From assembly GCA_964633205.1 (NCBI GenBank), contig CAZWFN010000190.1:1-9839 (forward strand): 9,839 nt of DNA, given 5' to 3'. Positions 1 through 5,593 of the stretch are shown piece after piece. The stretch is from CAYVQE01 sp964633205 (GTDB taxonomy: Bacteria > Myxococcota > B64-G9). A program made the position numbers and the translations under genes. The stretch's first letter is position 1; each line of letters opens with the position of its first letter. The notes beneath the pieces were generated by a model. It was not told the DNA's origin and did no database searches. It saw only the letters and a program-made list of their open reading frames with translations.

Positions 1-410
1 CGGCCCGCGGCGGCCAGCCGCTCGACCCGCTCCAGCGAGGCGTCGCGCCGGCCGGCGGCCGCGGCCGGGCCCGTCGCCGCAGCAGCGCCCGCCGCGGCGG
101 CCTGCCGGCGGCGGGCGATCAGCGCACTGCCCAGCCAGATCAGAGCCAGCGCCACGGCCACACCCACACCCAGCCAGGCCAGCAGGCCGGTCACCGAGCC
201 GCCGCCGGCTCCTGCGCTCGACCGTACCGAGACGGTCCGGTCGCAACCCGCCGTCCGTTCGGGGCGGGCCGGTGCCGGCACCAGCTCCCGCTGGTAGCCC
301 GAATCGGCCAGGATCTCCTCGGCCAGCGACTTGGGCGGCGGCGCGGCGCGCGTCCCCGCCGCCAAGAGCAGAATGGACAGCAGCGGCAGGGTCGAGCGGG
401 TGAGTCGCAT
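1..410 (-). CDS. DUF4129-like membrane protein, C-terminal part beyond the window
   Basis: The visible part is about 136 residues, and the gene continues past base 1. It starts MRLTRST and has a signal-peptide-like hydrophobic stretch (residues about 8-18) ending near TRAAPPP. Next comes a short motif, EEILADSGYQREL (about 31-43), then a Gly/Ser linker and one membrane helix (about 75-96) followed by Arg-Arg-Arg. The last visible residues (SLERVERLAAAGR) resemble the opening of the cytoplasmic DUF4129 domain, which usually reads like 'A..LAAEGRY'. Signal peptide, 'ILADxxYQxEL' motif, helix, then DUF4129 is the usual order in this family; its biochemical role is not established. It lies 36 bases downstream of a small membrane-protein gene on the same strand, so the two probably share a transcript. 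No good Shine-Dalgarno sequence precedes the ATG at 410. The domain call rests on a short fragment. Confidence 0.6.
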   Translation of the reverse strand, partial: MRLTRSTLPLLSILLLAAGTRAAPPPKSLAEEILADSGYQRELVPAPARPERTAGCDRTVSVRSSAGAGGGSVTGLLAWLGVGVAVALALIWLGSALIARRRQAAAAGAAAATGPAAAAGRRDASLERVERLAAAG

Positions 411-446
411 GGGAAAGCTGCGGCGGGAACGCGGGCGGCTGCTGCC

Positions 447-803
447 TCAGTCGAACACCGAGGCCAGCTCATCCGCGTCCGAGCCTTCGAGGTTGATCTT
501 GAGGTGGTAGAACACCAGCGCTGCGGCCACCGCGCCGATGGCGGTGAACACCACCGCCGCCCAGACGATGACCGGCAGCAGGGCGATGCTCGCCAGCAGG
601 CTGTACTGGATGAACGAGCCGAAGTAGGCGCCCAGGCTGTCGCCGAGCACGGAGCCGACCGGTAGCTTGTAGTCGGGCCGAAACTCCGGCTCGATCTCGG
701 CCAGCTGCGGCGGGAGCGGCCCGCCGGCTGGCTCGAGCTGTCCCGGCGGTGCCAATGGATCGCGGCAGGGCACCTCTCGGTCGGGCCCGTCGGGTGGGGT
801 CAT
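447..803 (-). CDS. Small two-helix membrane protein, possibly a shortened form of a larger family
   Basis: This is a 118-residue protein. The ATG at 803 was chosen over an upstream in-frame ATG at 878 because GGGAGG sits just before it and because a promoter candidate overlaps the upstream stretch. Residues 1-44 are Pro-rich, acidic and probably cytoplasmic. Residues about 48-62 (VGSVLGDSLGAYFGS) are amphipathic, and about 63-100 form one long hydrophobic stretch that can make two helices. The tail reads FYHLKINLEGSDADELASVFD. The 'VGxxLxxSxxxYxxxF' entry and the 'YxLxxxxEGxDxxxLAxVFD' exit resemble the two ends of a larger multi-helix membrane family seen in myxobacteria, here joined with almost nothing between them. 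Function is unknown. It is probably co-transcribed with the DUF4129-like gene 36 bases downstream. Confidence 0.7.
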   Translation of the reverse strand: MTPPDGPDREVPCRDPLAPPGQLEPAGGPLPPQLAEIEPEFRPDYKLPVGSVLGDSLGAYFGSFIQYSLLASIALLPVIVWAAVVFTAIGAVAAALVFYHLKINLEGSDADELASVFD

Positions 804-848
804 GGAGCCTCCCGGTGAGCAGCGGGTGGATTGCAGGGGCTGGGGGAT

Positions 849-878
849 ACGATACGGCGAAACGCCACCGATTCGCAA
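849..878 (-). promoter_or_regulatory. Candidate sigma70-like promoter for the small membrane protein operon
   Basis: Reading the minus strand, TTGCGA (878-873) is followed by an 18-base spacer and TATCGT (854-849). Transcription would begin near 842, giving a leader of about 39 bases before the ATG at 803. Two short perfect inverted repeats overlap it: CGATT-CGC-AATCG (869-881) across the -35 box, and GGCG-AAA-CGCC (856-866) in the spacer. These could be operator half-sites. The call comes from reading the sequence by eye only. Confidence 0.4.
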
Positions 879-881
879 TCG
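869..881. repeat. Short perfect inverted repeat overlapping a -35 box
   Basis: CGATT and AATCG arms of five bases flank a three-base centre, CGC. The site covers the -35 hexamer of the leftward promoter candidate and lies 54 bases upstream of the rightward zinc-ribbon gene, so a bound repressor could affect both directions. It is short enough to occur by chance. Confidence 0.3.
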
Positions 882-934
882 AAATCCGGTTCGTCTTGAT
901 TTCCGGCGATCGCCTGGGTGATGATGGGAGGTCG

Positions 935-3649
935 ATGGTGGTCACCTGCCCGCAGTGCAGCACCAAGTTCAAAATTGCCGACGACAAGATCGTTTCGGCC
1001 GGGGTCAAGGTCCGCTGTTCGAAGTGCAAACACACCTTCGTGGTCAGCCCGGGCGGGGTGTCCGAGGTGGGCGCACCGGTGCCGGCACAGGCGCCGGCCG
1101 GCCAGGCACAAGCGGCCGCCAAGCCGGCCGCTGCCGCCGAGCCGCCGCTGCCGCCGCCCCCCAAACAGGCAGCCGCCAAACCGGCCGCTGCCGCCGAACC
1201 GCCGTTGCCGCCGCCCAAGCAGCCGGGAGGCAAGCCGGCCGCTGCCGCCGAACCGCCGCTGCCACCGCCGCCCAGGCAGCCGGGCGCCAAGCCGGCCGCC
1301 GCCGGTACGGGCGAACCGCCGCTGCCGCCGCCCCCCAAGCAGGCGGCCGGACCGGCGCAGCCTGCAGCGCCCGAACCGGCGGCCGGGCAGCCGGACATCG
1401 CCCCGGATCCGGAGCTGCCCGACGACATCTTCTCCTCGCCGACCAAGGTGGGGCCGCCGCCGACCGCGGATGGATCCGGCGAGCTGCCGCTGCCACCGCC
1501 ACCGCCTCCACCCCCGGCCGCGGCAGCCAAAAAGCCCCCGCCAGCCCCGGCTGCGGGCAAGCCACCGGCCGATGTCGGCGCGGCGCCGCTGAGCGACGGG
1601 CCGACCCAGCCGGCCGCCGACAAGCCGGAACACGTCCCGGCTGCCGGTGAGGCGGGGTTGGGTGAAGACCTGTTCGACGACCTCGACGCCGCGATCGACT
1701 CGAGCTTCGCGCCGGAGGGTGGCGCCGCGGCCACATCCGCCACGCCGCCCGCAGCGGCAGCGGGCACCGAGCAGGACGCGCTGGACGCGGCCCCGCCGGT
1801 GGAGACCAGCTCGGCCGCGGACTTCATGGCCGAGGCGGCCCAGGCCAACGCCCCGACCCCGGCCGGCGCCGAGCCCGCTGCGGCCGCCAGCGATGCCTTC
1901 GCCGGGGTCGATCTCGACGCTCCACCCGCTGCGGCCGGCCCCGCTGCGCCGTCCGGGGAGGCCGCCGCTGCCAGCGACCCCTTCAGCGGCTTGGAACTCG
2001 ATTTGCCCGCGGCCCAGCAAGCGGCTGCCCCGGCAGCGCCCGAGCCGGGCGCGGCCTCCGATCCCTTCGCCGACATCGAACTCGATGCCCCCCCGGCAGG
2101 AGCGCCGGCCGACCCCGCTCACGAGGCGGCCGGACCGGAAGCGGCCGCCGGGTCCGCTGCCGGGCCGGCGGCGACCAGCGATCCGTTCAGCGGCATCGAT
2201 CTCGACACCGATGCACCCGGCAGCCCGGATCAGCCCGCCGAGCCGCCGGGTGCCGGAGCGCAGAGCGATCCCTTCGCCGACATCGACGTGTCCCAGCCGC
2301 AAGCCGCCGCCGAACCGGCGGCAGCTGCCGGCAGCGGGGGCGATCTGTTCGGTGAGCTCGGCGATCCCTTCGCCGGGGTCGAGGGCGCGGCCCAGGCGGG
2401 CCCGCCGCCGCTGCCCGGCGGGCCACCCGACGAACCATCCGGCGGGCCACCCGACGGGCCAGCCGACGGGCCATCCGGCGGCCCGCCGGCCGCTGCGGAC
2501 AGCGACCTGTTCGGCCCCGACGAGATGGGCGGCGCGGCCCCGGATGCCGGACAGACCGCCGCTGATCCAGCGGCCGCGGCCGATCCCTTCGCCGCGCTCG
2601 AGTCCGGTCCGCCGGCCGGCGCTGGCGGCGGCTTCGAGCCCGGGGTGGGCCACGACCCCTTCTCCAGCCTGGAGACCGACGACGGCGAGGCGCTCGATAC
2701 CGAAACGGCCGGCGCTGGCCTGTCGATGGACGCCGACGGCCAGCTGACCGGGGACGCGGCCCCTCCGCCGCCGCCGCCGACCAGGACCGTGGGGCCGGCC
2801 GCCGACGCGGAGCCGGCCCCGGCGGTGGTTCAACGGCCGGCGGGGCCGCCGCCCATGGTCGAAGGACCGACCGTCGAGTCCGAGCCGCCGGCGCGGACCT
2901 CGTTGCCGGTCAAGATCGGCTTCGGCCTGCTGCTGGTGCTGTTGGCCCTGTTCGGCTTCGTGGTCTTTCGCCACGGGGGCAAGCCCGATCTGACCCATTG
3001 GTCGACCTATGTCGAGGCGTTCACCGGCCAGAGCAGCGGCGAGCAGGTCGCCGGCGACCTGCGTGCCGAGCAGGTGGCCAGCACGGCTTATCGCAACCGC
3101 GACGGCCACCGGCTGGTGGTGCTGTGGGGCCAGGTGCGCAACACCAGCGACGAGCCCAAGAGCGCGGTGGTGGTCACCGGCAAGCTGCTCGACGACCGGG
3201 AGCGGGTGCTCGGCGAGTTGACCGTGCCGGCCGGCGTGGTCTTCGATCCCGAGGACGTCTTCGCCATGACCGAGGCCCAGGCGGTCGGCGACGCCTACCG
3301 CGCTCGCTACGGCGAGCAGGATCGGAAGCTCGATCCCGGGGCCCGGCTGCCCTTCATGGTGGTCATGTTCGACCATCCCGACCGGCTCGATGGGCTGCGG
3401 GTGCAAGTCGCGGCCGGCGAGAGCCGGGATCCGCTGAGCGGGTTGCCGCCACCGGCGCCCGAACCGACCGCTGCCGCGGCCGAAGGCGATCCGGGCCTGG
3501 CGCCAGTGGCCATACCGGGGGCTGCACCCCGGCGACCCGCCCGATCCCGCCGCCGGGCCGGGGCGCGCGATCGGTCCGATGCCGAGCGCGTTCAGCGCGG
3601 CGATCGGGTTCGGTTGCAAGCGCCCGGGCGGTCCCCGGCCAATCCGTGA
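935..3649 (+). CDS. MJ0042-type zinc-ribbon, long Pro/Ala-rich linker, one membrane helix, DUF3426-like C-terminal domain
   Basis: The protein has 904 residues. Residues 1-37 form a zinc ribbon with C5-P-Q-C8 and C28-S-K-C31. The ATG at 935 was chosen because the ribbon starts exactly there, with GGGAGG at 926-931 (short spacing). Residues 63-136 hold four copies of an 18-19 residue unit, KPAAAAEPPLPPPPKQ-like. Residues about 244-582 repeat the motif [S/A/H]DPF[S/A]xxExD about nine times in Ala/Pro/Gly-rich, acidic sequence. A single membrane helix spans about 658-678. Residues about 679-830 match DUF3426 in style: LVVLWGQVRNTSDEP, then PFMVVMFDHP. The last 40 residues are Arg-rich. The likely topology is a cytoplasmic ribbon and linker with a periplasmic C-terminal domain. 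In Myxococcus, the gliding protein GltJ uses a zinc ribbon of this class to bind the polarity GTPase MglA; a similar scaffold role here is only an inference. It overlaps the next gene by one base. Confidence 0.88.
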   Translation: MVVTCPQCSTKFKIADDKIVSAGVKVRCSKCKHTFVVSPGGVSEVGAPVPAQAPAGQAQAAAKPAAAAEPPLPPPPKQAAAKPAAAAEPPLPPPKQPGGKPAAAAEPPLPPPPRQPGAKPAAAGTGEPPLPPPPKQAAGPAQPAAPEPAAGQPDIAPDPELPDDIFSSPTKVGPPPTADGSGELPLPPPPPPPPAAAAKKPPPAPAAGKPPADVGAAPLSDGPTQPAADKPEHVPAAGEAGLGEDLFDDLDAAIDSSFAPEGGAAATSATPPAAAAGTEQDALDAAPPVETSSAADFMAEAAQANAPTPAGAEPAAAASDAFAGVDLDAPPAAAGPAAPSGEAAAASDPFSGLELDLPAAQQAAAPAAPEPGAASDPFADIELDAPPAGAPADPAHEAAGPEAAAGSAAGPAATSDPFSGIDLDTDAPGSPDQPAEPPGAGAQSDPFADIDVSQPQAAAEPAAAAGSGGDLFGELGDPFAGVEGAAQAGPPPLPGGPPDEPSGGPPDGPADGPSGGPPAAADSDLFGPDEMGGAAPDAGQTAADPAAAADPFAALESGPPAGAGGGFEPGVGHDPFSSLETDDGEALDTETAGAGLSMDADGQLTGDAAPPPPPPTRTVGPAADAEPAPAVVQRPAGPPPMVEGPTVESEPPARTSLPVKIGFGLLLVLLALFGFVVFRHGGKPDLTHWSTYVEAFTGQSSGEQVAGDLRAEQVASTAYRNRDGHRLVVLWGQVRNTSDEPKSAVVVTGKLLDDRERVLGELTVPAGVVFDPEDVFAMTEAQAVGDAYRARYGEQDRKLDPGARLPFMVVMFDHPDRLDGLRVQVAAGESRDPLSGLPPPAPEPTAAAAEGDPGLAPVAIPGAAPRRPARSRRRAGARDRSDAERVQRGDRVRLQAPGRSPANP
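1121..1342 (+). repeat. In-frame tandem repeats of 54-57 bases coding a Pro/Ala unit
   Basis: Four consecutive copies begin with the Lys codon at 1121, 1178, 1232 and 1289, giving periods of 57, 54 and 57 bases. Each encodes Lys-Pro, a run of Ala, Glu-Pro-Pro-Leu and a run of Pro ending in Lys-Gln or Arg-Gln. The copies differ by point changes and by whole-codon gain or loss, so the reading frame is kept. This looks like expansion by slippage or unequal recombination within the linker of the zinc-ribbon protein. Confidence 0.85.
1889..2680 (+). repeat. Dispersed acidic Phe motif repeat (SDPFxxIxLD-type)
   Basis: Within the zinc-ribbon protein, the motif recurs at residues 319 (SDAFAGVDLD), 347 (SDPFSGLELD), 375 (SDPFADIELD), 415 (SDPFSGIDLD), 444 (SDPFADIDVS), 475 (GDPFAGVEG), 549 (ADPFAALES) and 573 (HDPFSSLETD). 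Related forms are EDLFDDLDAAID at 244, GDLFGEL at 469 and SDLFGPDEM at 523. Spacing between copies is irregular, about 24 to 75 residues, with Ala/Pro/Gly spacers between them. Conserved hydrophobic-acidic cores in an otherwise disordered linker are typical of multivalent short binding motifs; the partner is unknown. Confidence 0.8.
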
Positions 3650-4425
3650 TGAGCCCCGCCGCAGACGAACAGTTCAAACCGTTGCTGCGACGGCTCAAGG
3701 CGCTGCCCGAAAACGCCATGCGCCAGCGGGTGGTCGGCGAGCAGCTGAGCCGGCTCTCTCCGGCCGAGGTGCTGGAATTCCTGCGCGCGCTGTTGCGCGG
3801 CGCGGATCAGCGGCGGGTGGACCACCTGATCGCGCGCGAGGCGGTCACCGGCTGGATCTTGGCGGCCCAGCAGGAGGGACCGATCTACGAGCTGCTGGCC
3901 GAGGTCTACCGCCTGGCCCGCGAGGCCGGCGAGCAGAGCGTGACCCACCTGTTGATGATGGCCACCCCGGCCCGCGGGCCGGTCGCGCCGGAGCAGGCGC
4001 CGGGCGATGTGGATCTCGGCCGCTTGCCGCTGGGGTCGCGCAAGTTTTTGGCCCGCGGCCACGATCGCAACCGCCTCGAACGGCTGCTGCTCGATCCGGA
4101 CCCGGCCGTGGTGCGCAACCTGCTGCGCAATCCCAATCTGCTCGAGCGCGACGTGCTCAAGTTGGCCGCCCGCCGGCCGGTGCGCGACGAGGTGCTGCGC
4201 GAGGTCCACGCCTCGCGCTGGGGCGAGCGCTATGCGATCCGCTTGGCGCTGGTCTGCAACCCCTACACCCCGACCGACCTGGTGCTGAAGCTGCTGGGTT
4301 TCTTGCTGCGCCACGATTTGCGCATGGTGGCCAACGACGGCACCCTGCATCCGCTGGTCCAGGCCGAGGCCCGGCGGCAGCTGCAGCAGCGCCGGCCGCA
4401 GACCGGGCCGCAGCCGAAGAGCTGA
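3649..4425 (+). CDS. Uncharacterised helical-repeat (HEAT/armadillo-like) protein
   Basis: The protein has 258 residues and no signal peptide or membrane helix, so it is probably cytoplasmic. Its ATG overlaps the stop of the zinc-ribbon gene by one base (TGATG), and no strong Shine-Dalgarno sequence is seen. Translation is therefore probably coupled. Residues 1-105 are mostly helical with alternating Leu/Arg/Glu. Residues about 125-247 look like three to four short helix pairs: LERLLLDPDPAVVRNLLRN, ERDVLKLAARRPV, ERYAIRLALVCNPYTP and LKLLGFLLRHDLRMVAND. The 'DPDPAVVRxLLxNPxL' and 'ALVCNPYTP' patterns recall a delta-proteobacterial family of HEAT-like proteins with no known reaction. The C-terminal tail is rich in Gln, Arg and Pro. 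Its pairing with the zinc-ribbon protein suggests a shared complex, which is an inference. It ends 14 bases from the convergent tatA gene. Confidence 0.8.
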   Translation: MSPAADEQFKPLLRRLKALPENAMRQRVVGEQLSRLSPAEVLEFLRALLRGADQRRVDHLIAREAVTGWILAAQQEGPIYELLAEVYRLAREAGEQSVTHLLMMATPARGPVAPEQAPGDVDLGRLPLGSRKFLARGHDRNRLERLLLDPDPAVVRNLLRNPNLLERDVLKLAARRPVRDEVLREVHASRWGERYAIRLALVCNPYTPTDLVLKLLGFLLRHDLRMVANDGTLHPLVQAEARRQLQQRRPQTGPQPKS

Positions 4426-4439
4426 GCCCGGGTCCAAGT

Positions 4440-4610
4440 TCAGCCCTCGGCGGCCTCGTCCTCGTCTATCTCGCGCTGGGCCTCCCGGGGCGGCTTGCGC
4501 CAGCGCACGATCTGGCGGCCCAGGCTGTTGGCGATCTGGGGCAGCTTGCTGGTGCCGAAGATGAACAGCACCACGATCAGGATCAGCACCAGGTCGGCGA
4601 AGCCAGGCAT
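4440..4610 (-). CDS. tatA: TatA-family twin-arginine translocase protein
   Basis: This small protein has 56 residues. It begins MPGFADLVLILIVVLLFIFG, a single N-terminal membrane helix ending in the Phe18-Gly19 hinge. It continues TSKLPQIANSLGRQIVRW, the amphipathic helix with the conserved Lys-Leu-Pro, and ends in an acidic tail, EIDEDEAAEG. This is the standard TatA/TatE layout. TatA subunits oligomerise in the inner membrane and, with TatC, export folded proteins carrying twin-arginine signals. At 56 residues it is short for the family. No tatC or tatB lies in the window, so it may be a lone copy or an extra TatE-like paralogue. It lies 31 bases downstream of the beta-barrel gene on the same strand and probably shares its transcript. 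No clear Shine-Dalgarno sequence precedes the ATG. Confidence 0.88.
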   Translation of the reverse strand: MPGFADLVLILIVVLFIFGTSKLPQIANSLGRQIVRWRKPPREAQREIDEDEAAEG

Positions 4611-4641
4611 GGTCGCGCTGCCGGACCGGCGCCCCGGCAGC

Positions 4642-5463
4642 TCAGTAGTCGAAGCCGAGCTTGAAGTTGAACATGCTCAGCCCGTCGAGGGTGAAGGTGC
4701 CTTCGGCCACCACCTGGAAGATGAAGGTGGTCAGCCGCAGGCCGACGAAGAAGCGGTGGTACATGTTGTCCTGCCAGTTGACCTCGTTGAACACCCAATT
4801 GGTGAAGGTGCCATCGTCCTGGGGGGCGATGACCACGTGGGACGAGGCATGGATGAACAACATGTTGTAGCCGGCGTAGGGCGTCAACGCGAGCATGCCG
4901 CCGAGGCCGAAGGCCTTCGACAGCGAGACGTCCCAGCCGCCGCTGGTCAACTCGAACTCCTTGGCGCCGACGGTGTGGTTGATGGCAGCGCGCACGGCCA
5001 GGTCGGGAATGTAGTGGAAGCCCTCGTTGAGCGCCCATTTGATCTCGGCGCCGATGCTGAACAGCTCGCTCTCCGGGATGTAGGCCAACTGGGTGCCCAC
5101 CTCGAACGAGAAGGGAAGACCCTTGCGCAGGTGCAAGCGCGGGATGAACAGCACCGAGGACGGGTCGCCTTCGGTCGGAACGGTCCAGAAGTCCTCGTCG
5201 TGGCTGATCGGCACCACCGTTCCCTCGAAGGCGAAGGTGAAGCCGTTGAGCCCCAGCGTCTCGGCCGGCGCCAGGATGACCGGAGCGGTGATCTGGCCCA
5301 GCTCGCCCATCAGGTCTTCGAAGTGCTGTTGGGCGCAGGCCGTATCACAGCTGTCCGACAGGTAGCGTCCCAGCATCAGGTCATAGCGGTTCGCCCGGGC
5401 CGGGCCAGCCAGCAGCAGACCGCTGAGCAGCAGCAACACAAGGGCCAGTCGTCGGGTGCTCAT
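4642..5463 (-). CDS. Outer-membrane beta-barrel protein
   Basis: The protein has 273 residues. The ATG at 5463 gives a clear signal peptide (MSTRRLALVLLLLSGLLLAG, cleavage likely after ARA at residue 24), with AAAGG about 8 bases upstream; an in-frame ATG at 5529 would spoil the signal. The mature part starts NRYDLMLGRYLSDSCDTAC and has a single Cys pair (C39, C43), which could form a periplasmic disulfide. After that it alternates hydrophobic and polar residues in strand-like segments rich in Phe, Tyr and Gly, for example GFTFAFEG, FSFEVGTQLAYIP, HRFFVGLRLTTFIFQVV and TLDGLSMFNFKLGFDY. The terminal strand ends in an aromatic residue, the usual BAM recognition signal. I do not recognise a specific porin or transporter family. 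It is divergent from the nucleotidyltransferase gene. Confidence 0.85.
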   Translation of the reverse strand: MSTRRLALVLLLLSGLLLAGPARANRYDLMLGRYLSDSCDTACAQQHFEDLMGELGQITAPVILAPAETLGLNGFTFAFEGTVVPISHDEDFWTVPTEGDPSSVLFIPRLHLRKGLPFSFEVGTQLAYIPESELFSIGAEIKWALNEGFHYIPDLAVRAAINHTVGAKEFELTSGGWDVSLSKAFGLGGMLALTPYAGYNMLFIHASSHVVIAPQDDGTFTNWVFNEVNWQDNMYHRFFVGLRLTTFIFQVVAEGTFTLDGLSMFNFKLGFDY

Positions 5464-5516
5464 GAGCGCAACCTTTCGGCGATCCAGGGCGTGCTCGATT
5501 CGCCTTGTTTTGCCGA

Positions 5517-5546
5517 TACCTAGCATCACGGCGGCGAAGCTGTCAA
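5517..5546 (-). promoter_or_regulatory. Candidate promoter for the beta-barrel/tatA operon
   Basis: On the minus strand a perfect TTGACA (5546-5541) is followed by an 18-base spacer and TAGGTA (5522-5517), or a 17-base spacer and CTAGGT. The -35 is strong but the -10 is poor. The leader would be about 49 bases. It is placed back to back with the rightward promoter. Confidence 0.35.
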
Positions 5547-5556
5547 GGTTTTTGAC
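5542..5556. promoter_or_regulatory. Operator-like inverted repeat GTCAA-N5-TTGAC between two divergent promoters
   Basis: Perfect five-base arms (5542-5546 and 5552-5556) surround GGTTT. The arms are also the cores of two oppositely directed -35 boxes, so the symmetry may simply reflect back-to-back promoters. A regulator bound here could control both the beta-barrel operon and the nucleotidyltransferase gene. Confidence 0.4.
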
Positions 5557-5581
5557 CGCATCGCGGCCCCGGCGCTATGCT
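5552..5581 (+). promoter_or_regulatory. Candidate sigma70-like promoter for the nucleotidyltransferase gene
   Basis: TTGACC (5552-5557) matches five of six consensus bases, followed by an 18-base spacer and TATGCT (5576-5581), four of six. The predicted start of transcription, near 5588, is only about five bases before the ATG at 5594, so the mRNA would be nearly leaderless. Confidence 0.5.
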
Positions 5582-5593
5582 GCGGTGCTAGCG

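Noticed and set aside
896..925. Rightward promoter TTGATT-18-GATGAT for the zinc-ribbon gene
   Set aside because: It would start transcription about three bases before the ATG and make the ribosome-binding site useless. The match is too weak to call.
749..934. Upstream extension of the zinc-ribbon frame to 749
   Set aside because: It overlaps the divergent gene and its promoter, and the zinc-ribbon domain starts exactly at the ATG at 935.
2413..2488. Gly-Pro-Pro repeats as a collagen-like or mobile sequence
   Set aside because: The units (GGPPDxPxG) are short, imperfect and part of the disordered linker; they do not follow a continuous Gly-X-Y pattern.
800..3619. A long minus-strand open frame of over 900 codons opposite the zinc-ribbon gene
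   Set aside because: It is Arg/Gly-rich with no recognisable domain and arises from the GC-rich codon pattern of the plus-strand gene, which has a clear zinc ribbon, membrane helix and DUF3426-like domain.
4426..4439. Terminator between the convergent helical-repeat and tatA genes
   Set aside because: The 14-base gap has no stable stem with a T run on either strand.
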